DNA from: Craterostigma plantagineum
Taxonomy: Eukaryota > Streptophyta > Magnoliopsida > Lamiales > Linderniaceae
Assembly: GCA_027422505.1 (NCBI GenBank)
Contig: JAPQWV010001621.1
Location: 1 to 64,000 of the forward strand
Length of the DNA: 64,000 bases
Direction: 5' to 3'
The position numbers and the translations under genes are program-made. Below are positions 43,956 through 55,229 of this stretch, one piece after another. Position 1 is the stretch's first letter, and each line of letters begins with the position of its first letter. The notes below the pieces were generated by a model. The model saw nothing but the letters and a program-made list of their open reading frames with translations. It made no database searches and was not told where the DNA came from.

Positions 43956-44930
43956 ACTTGGCTAATGCCCGCTCTAATTTCTGCGGCTGTGTTCTTACTG
44001 AAAAAGACCAAAGACTTCTCAACATTTACTAGTTGACCCGAGGCAGAGCCATAAGTCTCTAGTAGATCTTTGATAGTCTGCGCCTGTTGGATGGTAGCTT
44101 CACAGAAGAGTAGCGAATCATCAGCAAATAAAAGGTGAGTGATAAGAGGGCCTCCTCTACATAACTTGAGACCTTTATAACTCTCGTACCCAGACGCTTG
44201 TGAAATAGGACCGGAAAAGGCCTCAGAAACAATAAGGAATAGATAGGGTGACAAAGGATCCCCCTGTCTAATTCCTCTAGAAGGAATTAAGAGGCCACGC
44301 GGTGTACCATTGATGTTGAATGAGAATGAGGTAGAGCAAATGCATGAAATAATCCATCCAATAAACCTTTTATCAAAGCCCATTTTAGAAAGGACGTTTT
44401 CAAGAGAACTCCATTCCACTCGGTCAAAAGCCTTAGCCATATCCAATTTGAGAGCCATAAAGGATTTTCCTCTACTCCTAAGACTATTAAGATAATGTAG
44501 ACATTCGTGAGCAACTACAACATTATCAAGAATTTGTCTACCTTGGATAAAAGCAGCTTGGCTAGAGTGAATACAGTTTTGAAGGCAAGGTCTCAATCTC
44601 TCCGCAATAATTTTAGAGATGATCTTCTATGCCACATTGTATAGACTAATTGGTCTGAATTGTGAAATGAGTGAGGGATTTTTTACCTTGGGGATGAGTG
44701 TGATCAGCGTGTGATTAAGGTTCTTAAGCATGCTACTGTGTCTAAAGAAATTCCTAACAGCATAGCATAAATCATGGCGAATGAAGGACCAAAAATGTTG
44801 AAAGAAAAGAGGATTCATACCATCAGGTCCTGGGGCCTTGGTGGGGTGCATTGAGAAGAGTGCTAACTTGATTTCTTCTTCATTGACAGGTTTGGTGAGC
44901 AGATGGTTCATCTTTCTCATAAACAAACTA
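43956..44930 (-). pseudogene. LINE reverse transcriptase, N-terminal piece
   Basis: RT motifs in order: NEEEIKLALFSM, KAPGPDGMNPLFFQHFW, LITLIPK, FRPISLYNVA, AAFIQGRQILDNV, LKLDMAKAFDRVEW, GIRQGDPLSPYLF and FADD. One in-frame TAG at 44627-44629 replaces the Tyr codon expected after NVA. Upstream endonuclease coding sequence is absent. The frame runs into the LTR retrotransposon at 43955. Confidence 0.88.
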
Positions 44931-45139
44931 ACCCTGGTAAACAATCCCAACCAAAACGAACAAACCCTAATCAACAAATCGTAAGATCTAACACCCCTTT
45001 AACGAGAAAAGAAGGGGAAGAAAATAACAAAAAAAAAAGAAAGCATGTCGTCAACATCGACAAGCACTGGAAACACATCGGCTCAAACCTCAGCCGGCGG
45101 CGGCGGCGCCGAAGGGAACAACTCACAGGCGGCGCTTAA
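44903..45139 (+). other. Out-of-frame upstream ORF overlapping the bZIP start
   Basis: An ATG inside the truncated LINE opens a frame that crosses the bZIP ATG at 45045 in another frame and stops at 45139. If transcription begins upstream of 44903 this would reduce bZIP translation. The peptide does not resemble the conserved sucrose-control peptide, so it is probably incidental. Confidence 0.4.
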
Positions 45140-45626
45140 TCTGGTGGATCAGAGGAAGAGGAAGCGAATGGAGTCTAACCGCGAATCAGCGAAGAGATCG
45201 AGGATGAGGAAACAGAAGCACCTCGACGAACTTTCAGGGAAAGTTGCTCAGCTGAAGAAAGAGAACTGCCAAGTTCTTACAAGCATTAGCGTGACGGCGC
45301 AGAAGTACGCGAGGGTTGAAGCTGAGAACTCGGTTTTGAGGGCTCAGTTCATGGAGCTGACTCAGAGGCTCCATTCTTTGAACGAAATCTTGGAATATAC
45401 GAACAGTTTGCAGATGAATAGCAGTTTGAATTCTGGGATGTGTACGGCGGAGACGACGACGGCGTCCAATGATTGGTTTTCCGACCAGCTTGCGTCGGCG
45501 GCGGGTTTGTTCGGAGATGGGTTGGCGATGAACATGAACGGTGGTGGTGGTAGTTTGATGGGGTTTGGTCAGAGCCTTCAGTGTCCAATTGTGGCGTCGG
45601 CTGATATGTTTGCTTACAATTATTGA
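45045..45626 (+). CDS. Group S1 bZIP transcription factor
   Basis: Intronless, 193 residues, as usual for S1 bZIPs (the bZIP11/44/53 type), nuclear factors that bind ACGT/G-box-like sites and reprogramme amino-acid and sugar metabolism, generally as heterodimers with group C bZIPs. Residues 31-58 hold the basic region (QRKRKRMESNRESAKRSRMRKQKHLDEL; Asn and the Arg seven residues later are in place), followed by a long zipper to about 115 (VAQLKKEN.., AEN..LRAQ.., LTQRLHSLNEIL). The C-terminus ends in the family-like PIVASADMFAYNY. The start is the first ATG in this frame. S1 genes normally carry an upstream sucrose-control peptide ORF; none is visible, because LINE sequence begins about 115 bp upstream. 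Confidence 0.93.
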   Translation: MSSTSTSTGNTSAQTSAGGGGAEGNNSQAALNLVDQRKRKRMESNRESAKRSRMRKQKHLDELSGKVAQLKKENCQVLTSISVTAQKYARVEAENSVLRAQFMELTQRLHSLNEILEYTNSLQMNSSLNSGMCTAETTTASNDWFSDQLASAAGLFGDGLAMNMNGGGGSLMGFGQSLQCPIVASADMFAYNY

Positions 45627-46194
45627 TGTTTAAATTAGTCTTTCGTTTGTTTTTCTTTTTTATGTTTTTTTTGTTTCTTTTATTGGGGTAAGGAAATGGG
45701 TTTGATGGCTTCTTGTCATGGTCATTAGAAAATGTCTTCACGGTTGTAGTTGGTGAGTCAATATTTGGCGTCTGTGATAATGGATTTAATGGGTAGTTTT
45801 GTCTTAATATAATATAATTATCGTTAATATTATTACTGATATAGTCTGCAAAAATGAAGAGAATCAGCAGTTTCCATAAATCTTCACCTAAGCGAGTTTA
45901 TAGCAAATGATAAAATGTATAGTTTCAAATACGATCTCATTCAATACGAAAAAAAAAAAAAAACATTTGTAAGAGGCTATTTGGGCCTATTTAAATATAT
46001 ATAACGGGCCACAACTCGTATTAAAATCAAATAGTGATAAATTAAACCCAAGTTTGGTATGTTGGATTGAAAATCACGTGGGATGTACATCAAAGTTCAA
46101 ACAAAATCTTTATCTCAAGATTTGGAAATTATTTTCGCTCGTTTTACTTCAACCACATCTTCTTTCCCTTATATATTTGTGTGTAGGTATTGAC
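45627..46194. other. bZIP 3' region and intergenic spacer
   Basis: T-rich 3' UTR candidate directly after the stop, then AT-rich sequence; no gene seen. Confidence 0.5.
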
Positions 46195-46203
46195 AGAAAG
46201 GTC

Positions 46204-47440
46204 TAATCAAGAGGGAGAGGAATGATATGGTGCTCACCCTTATATCGGCACCTGCTGATTTGGCACCGCATGCCACTTCAACATCAAATGTGACGTTGCA
46301 TTAATCAACACACTTTAGGTATTATAAATCGACACATATGATGCTGATGTGTCATGTTCACGTCTTATGTGGCACTTGTTGTGTGGCCTTGATATATTCC
46401 ACATTAACATGCCACATCGATATTATGTGTCGATCTATGACACATAAGATGCGTTTATTAAGCTATCAGGCCCGTAGCTCATAGGAGGCCAGTGAGGCGG
46501 TCGCCTGGGGCCCAACTTCGGAGGGGGGCCCAAAATTTTTTATACATACATATATATATATATATTATCAAAAATAATATTATAGTTAAAAATAGATCTA
46601 TAAAAACGTTAAGGAGACTAGACAAGTGTTATAATATATAGTTTGGCCTTGATATTATTAATAAACAAAGAAAGCCCAAATATTATACTTTATTAAGAAA
46701 TCAGTCCAAACAATTAAAGCTTTTATTAAGGATAAAAAAGGAAACGTGATGTGCTTTCTTCTATACAATATCAAAAAGGCTTCGATTAGGTTAAATAAAG
46801 GGTATCCTTATCTGAGAAAATTGTTCCTTAATTTCTCCAGACATCAGTGTTCAGTGATTTGTGATCTTGAAGGTATATTATATTGCTCCTTATTTTATTA
46901 ATTTATATGTTTGGCTTTAAGCGCAATTATTTTTTTCTTTCTCGAAACTATTGTCCAATTTCTAAGTTAAAGTTAATCAAGAATTATCTTCGATCAACTA
47001 TGTCACAAGTAAATCAAGATTTATCTTCGATCAGCTATGTCACAACTGTTGTCCAATTTTATTAATTTATGTGTTTGTCGATTGAAACGGAAATGGTCGG
47101 ACAACTAGATTATGCAGATCAGTTTTTGCCTCTAATACATTTAAGCGGGCAGTATTTATGTAATTAGTTTAAGTATTTTATGGAACATTCTACTATAAAA
47201 TGTTTATTTTTCTTTATTTGTTGTTACATTTACTGTGTTAAATTTATGCAATATTATACGTATCTTATTTGGAAAATAAAAATGACCAGGGGCCAAAATT
47301 TTGAGTTTCGCTTCAGGTCCGACTTTCCTCAGCTACGGGCCTGAATGCTACATCATATTTGATGTTAAAGTGACATGCTAAATTGACACGAATAGGAGAC
47401 AAATCAGCAGGTTTCAGAGCACCATATCATTCCTCTTGAT
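46204..47440. mobile_element. TIR element (MULE-like MITE) with ~22-bp flanking direct repeats
   Basis: AAGAGG..AATGATATGGTGCTC.., CCTGCTGATTTG.. and CA(C/T)TT(C/T)AACATCAAAT.. occur in this order from the left end and, inverted, from the right end, giving inverted repeats over about 130 bp. The flanks share AGAAAGGTC(T/C)AATCAAGAGG (46195-46214 and 47441-47460), long enough to include a 9-bp Mutator-type TSD. Another element (46467-47343) is nested in it. Confidence 0.65.
46467..47343. mobile_element. hAT-type MITE nested in the TIR element
   Basis: Ends are CAGGCCCGTAGCT in inverted orientation, and the left subterminal part is rich in GGCGGTCGCCTGGGGCCC-type words. Flanking octamers TAAGCTAT and AATGCTAC are only partly alike, so the TSD is uncertain. 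877 bp, AT-rich core, no coding. Confidence 0.65.
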
Positions 47441-47462
47441 AGAAAGGTCCAATCAAGAGGGA

Positions 47463-48188
47463 AGGACGAGCATGAAACATTAGTGTAATATCATCTCCCA
47501 TAAATTTTTTAGAAACGATAGTTAATTAATCCCTTCGGAAAAACATGTTACGATTACGACATTCGTGTTGAGATATTTAAGTCCAGAAACGAACGAATCG
47601 AGTAAATATTGGTGGCTGGAAAAAATTGAAGGAAAAGAAAATATGAAGGTGATTTTGAATTTAAGTTACCAATAACATTAAATAAGTAAACTCCACGAAT
47701 AAATAAACAAATTCCCACGAGCTGTAATTCGACGAATTGAACTGAACCGATCTCCTATGTCCTATCTATATTGGATTACCATTTATTTACTCAAAATTAA
47801 AAGAAAACTGAAATATGATAAACAAAAGCTAAAGGACAAGTAGATGAACTCAAACGTAGTAGTACTTTGACCTCTAATTTTCCCGGTAATAATAATAATT
47901 CGATCTTATCTCTAATCTTGTTCATATATTTATTTTCTGGACAAGAATATGCAGAAGTAAAAACTAGACCAAAACCTTACCACACCACCACAGAAACACA
48001 CACACACACACACAAAGATCTCTTCACTGTATAACACACACTTCATCTTCAAAGCAACATTCCTTTTAACATTCTCATTTCATCAAACACCCGCCGTTCA
48101 TTCGCCGTTAGCTCCTTTTTTCCACCCCAATGATAATCGATAATTCGCAGTGAATCCCCTCAGCTCTGCATTAATTCGCCGCCGTCCG
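47463..48188. other. Intergenic / LON gene promoter and 5' UTR
   Basis: No gene seen. A CA dinucleotide run at about 47999-48014 lies in the probable 5' UTR of the LON-domain gene. Confidence 0.5.
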
Positions 48189-49528
48189 ATGGCGCTCCTC
48201 CACCCAACCACCACCGCCTCCGCCAAAGCCTCCTCATCTTCGTTCATCCGCTGCGGAACCGGCCTCAAGCTGAGTTACTCCATCGCCGCCGCTCCACACC
48301 ACCGGCAACAGCATCGCAACCGCCGAGTCACCTCCCTTCGCTGCTACTCGTCCGGCCACGGCGGTCATCATCATCCGCCCAATTCGAACGACGCCGTCGA
48401 GCTGCCGCTGTTTCCGCTTCCATTAGTGCTCTTCCCCGGGCGATTTTGCCGCTTCAGATATTCGAGTTCAGGTATCGGATAATGATGCACACGCTTCTCC
48501 AGACGGACCTGAGGTTCGGCGTGGTGTACTCGGATCCTTCCACGGGCACGGCGGACGTCGGCTGCGTCGGCGAGATCATCAAGCACGAGCGGCTCGTCGA
48601 CGATAGGTTCTTCCTCATTTGTAAGGGTCAGGAAAGGTTTAGGATCTCCAAAGTCGTGCGAGCCAAGCCCTACCTTGTGGCTCAGGTAAGCTCCACGAGT
48701 CTCAATTTAGGATCAATGTAAGTAATCAGATCCAAATTTGCTTCTGCTTGGTTGAGCTCCACTGATTGCTAAATGCTGGAATTCAAAATTTAGCTGACTG
48801 CTTGAACAAACTCAATATGATCATTCATAGAATAGAGCTCTGTTTTGTACGGACAATCTAGAGAAACACTCTGAAGGGTGATTGATACCTTACATTTCGT
48901 TTCCTGTCCCCAATCAGAGTCCAATAATGTTGATTAATCTTCAATTTTTTCTTCTTGGTAACCCATCAAACTCATATGGTATTGTGTTTTGCTTCAAGAA
49001 ACCTCCTTTTTTCTGTTCCTTAGCTTTTGTAAAGGCTTTCATTCTGTTGATATTCTAGAAAACCAATAGCAGTCTGAGTTCATTTCCGTCTTCATTGATC
49101 AAATCTTTTCTCGTCAGAAGTTTTCTGATTCTTACGCACACAAACAGGTTTCTTGGCTCGAAGACAGGCCATCGATGGCAAACTCAGACGGCGGCGGGCT
49201 AATGGTAGAAGACCTAAACGCCCTTGCAAACGAGGTGGAGACGTACATGAAGGACGTCATAAGGCTATCTAACCGTCTCAACGGTAAGCCCGAGAAAGAC
49301 ATAGGAGATTTGAGGCGTAACATGTTCCCCACTCCCTTCTCGTTCTTCGTGGGTAGTACCTTCGAGGGCGCCCCGAGGGAACAGCAGGCCCTTTTGGAGC
49401 TCGAAGACACCTCCTCGAGGCTCAAGAGGGAGAAGGAGACTCTTAGGAACACTCTGAATTACCTCACCGCTGCCTCGGCGGTGAAAGACGTTTTCCCGTC
49501 CTCGTCCTCGTCCTCTTCCTCCTCGTAG
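48189..49528 (+). CDS. LON substrate-binding-domain protein, plastid-targeted; exon 1 has a one-base deletion
   Basis: Two exons, 48189-48685 and 49148-49528, with intron borders CAG/GTAAGC and AAACAG/GT. The N-terminus (ATG at 48189) is Ser/Ala/Thr/Arg-rich with few acidic residues, as in chloroplast transit peptides. The LON N-terminal domain follows (ELPLFPLPLVLFPG, then ILPLQIFEFRYRIMMHTLLQTDLRFGVVYSD.., GCVGEIIKHERLVDDRFFLICKGQERFRI.., NEVETYMKDVIRLSNRLNG.., FSFFVGSTFEGAPREQQALLELEDT..). There is no ATPase or protease domain; plants have short proteins of this kind of unknown exact role. Around 48438-48441 one base is missing between LFPG and ILPL, which breaks the frame. Restoring one base would give exactly 292 codons, so a sequencing error is as likely as a mutation. 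Confidence 0.85.
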
Positions 49529-51547
49529 CCGAGGGGTATTTTGGGTACTTTGCATTTTTGGGAGGGGTTTGTTCGTGGCTGTGTTGTTGTAAGGTGTAAA
49601 GTTTACGGTGGTGATATATGATGCTATGCGACTGTTGCTTTAGTGGACTTCTGTCGTCCTTAATAGATAATTAAGCATATAAAATGACTGACTTTCAACC
49701 TTAGTTATTCATTGATTAAACCAAGTCTCTTGCCTACTGAAACATTACATGGAAAAAAAAAAAAAGAAAAGAAAATTGCTTTTGATCAAACATCTGCAAC
49801 GCAAAAAATTATTTTTTTTGCTTAAGATTGATCAAACATCCCAATCCAGCAAGCGAAGCATAGACCATGGTATGTAGCCATGTATGTAATTGGGCTTCTC
49901 ATTTACTATTTTATGGTAGTGTATAATTTAACAGATTGACAAATGAAATGAAAGATTCTATAATCTAATATAGGAGTATAATCACATTTGCATTAGTGTG
50001 TCAGATACTATAACATTCATAAGAAAGATAATAGTACATTACATGGTATGGTACTCGATTCTTTTTCAGAAAAAAAAAAAAAAAGAAGGAATTATATTGA
50101 TAAAACAAAGATGGAATTTTGGACCACAATTAGTATTACAGCAGCTCATGAATTATATATGATATATTTAGGGCTCACCCTATATAAAGCTCTCTCTTTT
50201 TCCTATTATTTCCACGCCCTATACAGCCTACTATTCTAAATCGACTTGCCCTTTTCACTGCAAACTACTATTGCTCTTCCAATTTTTTTTTTGAATTTTT
50301 TCATAATTATTACTTATTATTTAGTTCAGCAGGGGAACATTAATGTTATCGCAGGCTGTGTGTGAACTTGCTGTTTCTCTACAAAACTGTGTTCTTTAGT
50401 TACAAGGGCTGATTTTAATATATGCTAAGAAGTATGTTAAAAGAACTTAAAAGATGTTTATCCTACCAATTTGTCAGTAATTTAATTATATCAGTGAGAA
50501 AGATAGAGTTCTAGTGATTGCTATGATCGTATCACATAAGCTGGATATATACTACAAATATATAATCAGCTGCATGTGTGGGGATTACTAATATATATAG
50601 CCCTCGATATATAGGGCAATTTCTTCCAAAATCACCCATGTCATCAAGCACAGAGAAAAGAATATATAGTAACTATTATTATCATAAAAGACCAAAAAAT
50701 ATTGAATAGTAAAGCATTTGTGGAAACTAAAATGGACTTGTGCACATGGTACTTTCTATATTCCACTAAATGCATTATGAGTTATTATCTCACAATATAA
50801 ATATACAACCAATTAAAACTAGAATAAACATAAATAATAAGATAATTCAAACTTATTGCACACAACTAATACGTACAAAATGGATACACAAAAAAGGTTT
50901 TGTTCATACCTTCAATAACTCCATACATAGTACACAAGTTTCAAGCACAAGGAAAGTTTCTAATTTTGTTGTTTCCTACATAAAGATAACCTTATCGAGA
51001 AGCCTATAGCAAGGCAAACCTTTAATAATCTTACCATATCTTACGTATATATGCATAACCATAACGTGTCTTAAGAATTCTGGTTTATGCATATCACATG
51101 AATGTTTACAATTGAAGAAATGTTAATCAATCACCAGAAATTTAAATACTTTTTTTTGGTTATCCTTCGATGTCAGTTGATAGCAGCCCTTTGACAAGAA
51201 TCCTTCTTCTCCGAGGCTATGTGTTTGAGCGAAGCGAAGGATCACAGCGATAAGTGTATTAAATATTCAACACAAATCGAAGCACAGAATCATAATTGGA
51301 ACTCTTAAAAATGAACGACAACCAATATCCCTTCACTTCGTACAACATCTAAACCTAATTGATCTTAATGAAAATAACATCATCCTCCATCCGAGTTTCA
51401 GATTACAACTAGAAGAACTAAATGCCTAAAACGATAGTCAAGTTAGAATTTAAAAACAAATGCAAATACAAAAAACCCTTCATCGAATGAAAAAAAAAGA
51501 GCTGAAATCTTACCAAGTATTTCTTTTTTTTTTTTCGAACTTCCTTT
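49529..51547. other. Intergenic between LON and SRS genes
   Basis: Convergent 3' regions. AT-rich with A runs at 49752-49764 and 50072-50086; no gene, RNA or clear repeat seen. Confidence 0.5.
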
Positions 51548-53118
51548 TCAAGGCCTTGGTGGTGGGAAAAACTGCGTACCAGCCATAAAAGTACTCAGAG
51601 GAGTTGGATAAATAGACGACGGAGAAGGGTCGTCGTTAACCATTGCAGTATTAGAACCAACGTTCATGTTGCCGCCGGAGATGGGCGCCGCCGTGGCGGC
51701 GGAGCCGCCGGAGATCAGATCAAGGGGGCGTTGCCTATGGTGTGAAGAACTTTCACCACTGCCGCCGCTGCCGACTATTGTGTTGCTGTACGGATTTTCA
51801 GGGCCTTGATCGTAGAGAATACCCTTGAAAACATGGCCGGCGATGTTCACGGCCGTCTGATAGGCTAAGTGCTCTTGGGGATCATCAACTGCACTAACTC
51901 TTACACATCGGAAAACGGCAGACGTGTTTACTTCTGAAGGGAAGTGTCCTAACTCAAACCCTAAGTACAAGACAAGGAAGAAAAAGTACAAAAGTTCATA
52001 ATTTTCTTGAAATAATAACAATGGGGGCATGCTCGGTTTTCTTTCGAGTTTTTTCCTCTCATAATTTTCTTCTTTTTATTTTTTTGTTTAATGAGCATGA
52101 TGATGGGAATATATTTGCATCACCCATACCTTGTAACAGTAAACGTAATGAAAAAAAGAAAAAAGGAACCGTAAAGTGCGGGCGGTTCACTTCATTGCGA
52201 CCAATATCATCACTAACATATACACTTGCTGTAGCTAGCTAGTAATAAATCCAATTCACTTCCGCCCCATAAGTTTCTTGTCCCATAATAAAGGTTCCAA
52301 AAACAACGAAGAAACCATATAATTATTCTTATAATCACACCCTCCTTTGAATGTGACCATAATTGTCGTCTCTCTTTTCTCCCACACCCTAATGACCTAC
52401 TACGCCCCTCCTCCTCCCCACGAAAAATTAAAAAATGGAGAAAAAGACAAAAGCAAGAAAAGAAACGAAGCAAAAAAGTACCTGACGATGTGTTAGCAGC
52501 TGGTAATAAGCGCGAACTCGAAGTAGTGTTATTGCTATCCCTGAGCCTCTTACCACCACTGCTCTCTCCTCTGCTAACATTTTGCTGCTGCTGAAGATCG
52601 GCAGAAGCCAACTGTTGCTGTCTCTCTCGCCTCTTAGCCGCCGGAACCCACGTGCTCTTCACGTGCGTCTGGCACTCGAAGCCCCTACTCTTACAGCAAG
52701 TCCTACACCTCATATGCTCGCAGTCTTTCTTCGCTTGATTTCCACAGTCTTGGCAGTTAATACCATCCCCTCCTCCTCCCCTCCCTTGCCTAGCAGACAT
52801 CATCGTACCAAAGCTAGATGATAATAACCTCGAAGGATCATCGGCAATAAGATGGCCGTTGCCTGTTTCTGCGTTTCTTCTACTGCTTGGTCCAACTGAG
52901 AAATCGACATATTGGATGTTGTTATTACCACTTTGATGATGATGATGATGATGATGATGAGATCTTTGTTGATGATAGTAGTACTGCTGCCATAGTTCGA
53001 AACCCTTGTTGTAGATCTCTTCGTTCTTGAAGAGAAAAAGGCTATTATTTCCTTCCGTTTGTTGTTGTTGATGATCTTGGTTGTCCTTACCATCACTTAG
53101 TGAGAAGAAAGCAGACAT
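51548..53118 (-). CDS. SHI-related sequence (SRS/STY/LRP1-type) zinc-finger transcription factor
   Basis: Two exons, 53118-52482 and 51948-51548, joined at CGTCAG/GTACTT..GAGTTAG/GACACT; 345 residues. SRS proteins are plant-specific nuclear activators that promote auxin synthesis and organ and style development. Exon 1 encodes the RING-like finger [46 protein letters not shown] (near residues 122-167). Exon 2 begins with the IGGH-type domain ([39 protein letters not shown]) used for dimerisation. Low-complexity parts include a poly-His tract encoded by a CAT microsatellite (52931-52960) and glutamine runs. The single intron between the two domains is the usual family structure. Confidence 0.95.
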
Positions 53119-54530
53119 TTTTTTCCAAACCTAGGATGATGTTTTCCGAGGCTATCTAATTAATCTTCGCTCACTTTCGAGGAGGAATTATCCATAGCAT
53201 ACGAGGAGAAAGACCTAAAAGGGTTGTTTAGCTTGAGGGCTTGAATTAAAAGAGAATAAATGATGTGTAATTATAAAAAAAAAATAGGAGTGTTAGTAGT
53301 GGTGGTGCTAGTGCGTGTGTGTGGAAAGTTTGAGGGGTTGATTTGTGAATTTTGCATGTTTTTGGGACCTGCATTTTTAGTTTTGTATACTATATATACT
53401 CATTAAGAGATCAATAGTGGAAAAAAATGAGAAGACTTTTTAAGTCCACTAATTCGCATAAGAAGAAGGATCCAGTATATTAGTTTTTTGTTTCTGTATC
53501 AAATTTTCAAATTTTTAATACCTAATTTATTTCTCGGCACGCTTTTCACTTTAATAAGAATGCGCATTAAATTCACGGCCTCTGCAAATCGCCGCCATAA
53601 GACACTGCAACCACTCTGCATCTGCAACCTCATTTTAAGACACAATATACAATATTAAATAAATATTGTGATGTAAATTGCAACATATATACATACAAGG
53701 TCGTACGTACTCGTAATAAATATATATATTTAAATCTTTTGTGAAAAGAGATCTATAGTTCTATACTAGAGCAGTAGCAGTCGTAGATCGTGACTGAATT
53801 ATCTTTGTCAAGAGCAGAAAATCTAGGGAGACTTATTCTACAGTTGTCCAACAGTTTACCTGTTAAAAACCTCATCAACTGAAATCAATCTCAGCCTTTC
53901 GATTGATGATCGAATGGACCATATTCGTCCACGTGTAACGCGTCAGCTTTCATTATGCTCATTCGTCCTTGCACCGTAAAACACGCTCAACTTTTTTTTT
54001 GTTTCTAACCCAATTCTGACTTTTCCTAAAAGATAAAATTCCCGTTTTATTTATTTAATTTTTATCAGTGTTAACTAATGGTAGGTGTATTTTTCTGCCA
54101 TGTCAAGTTGATGAATCTGAAAATTAACTAAATTTGGTAAAATACACGATACCTCCCATTTTGGCGTAAGATACACTTCGATTGAATCACTGACAGATTG
54201 ATTAATAAGCGATAATTAGGGTTTCTGTGATGATAGAAGTCACGATCGGTTTAGATTATCATTTGATTTGATTTCTGGTCTCTTTTTCAGTTAAATATAT
54301 TAAATACTAATCCCTTCTCGAGTTAATAAAAATGCTACGAGAATACTTGCATACGGCCTCGTGTTCCATTACTAATTCCATGATTAATCATTTCATTAGC
54401 AACTTTGTCTTATCTTTGCACGGTATTCCATGTCCGAACTGAACTTTCCGGTCATTTTATTTTGGACTATTTTTGTTTCGGGCATTGTTACAGTTTTGAA
54501 ATTGATAGCAGACTCGGTCAATTTGAGCAT
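53119..54530. other. SRS promoter side and intergenic spacer
   Basis: Presumed 5' UTR and promoter of the SRS gene next to 53119-53300; beyond that AT-rich sequence without genes. Confidence 0.5.
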
Positions 54531-54716
54531 TAGTTTAAGGACCCGATTTCTTTTGCTTCATTGTTCTGCATTACCATTTCATTGTTCTGAGTACCATTTC
54601 ATTAATGGCAGAACAATGAAATGGTACTGTCGAACAAATGAAGTGGTACTGAGTAACGATGAAGTGGTACTGAGTAACAATGAAGTGGTACTTCAGAAAT
54701 CGGGTCCTTAAAACTA
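54531..54716. mobile_element. Short hairpin MITE
   Basis: TAGTTTAAGGACCCGATTTCT and, inverted, TAGTTTTAAGGACCCGATTTCT bound about 186 bp. The right half contains three iterations of ATGAAGTGGTACTGAGTAA and the left half their inverted relatives, so most of the element can fold on itself. Confidence 0.65.
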
Positions 54717-55229
54717 AACTTTATACTGGCAGGGTCTGAATCCGATTTTAGAACTTAAATGGGACCTGAATGATAATTAACTCTTTTATTTTTCGAGTAA
54801 TACTCACTCTGTTACTTAATACATGACGTTTTACAGTTTTCAAGATAACGAATATTGATTAGTTTCAGTTTTATCCCTTGTCTTTAATAGAAATTATTCA
54901 ATTAACACTACAAAAAAAGGAAGAAATAATGACGGAACCTGCGAGGCAACAACCGTCGGAAACATCTGCGACGGATATTACCCACAAACAGTCCGTCGAG
55001 ACATTTAGCGACGGGGAATCTGTCGCAAAACCGTCGCAAATGTTTGCGATAGAAAGCCCATCGCGAAGTTGCGACGGCTTATCCGTCGGAAAGATCCGTG
55101 GCATATTTGCGACGGTCAGACCGTGGCTAAGTTTAGCCACAGCTTTTCTGACTCATTTTCCATCGCAAGAACTTGGGCGGCAGTCCCAAAAATTTTAAAC
55201 CCACTTTTTACTCAACCCACTTAAGTTTT

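Larger units (their letters stand above)
28257..44930 (-). mobile_element. Second LINE (5'-truncated), split by two LTR retrotransposons
   Basis: Three pieces read as one minus-strand LINE: 43956-44930 (start of the reverse transcriptase), 39211-40821 (rest of RT and the zf-RVT region) and 28257-28455 (3' UTR ending in an A tract, T28257-28265). The breaks coincide exactly with LTR-element insertions whose TSDs (ACTTG, GTAAT) restore continuity. The endonuclease half is missing, so it is 5'-truncated near 44930, about 115 bp before the bZIP start codon. Its own TSD could not be identified: sequence right of 44930 does not continue the RING-CH exon. Confidence 0.85.

Noticed and set aside
46883..47065. 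60-residue ORF in the spacer
   Set aside because: Inside a non-coding hAT MITE with no family resemblance.
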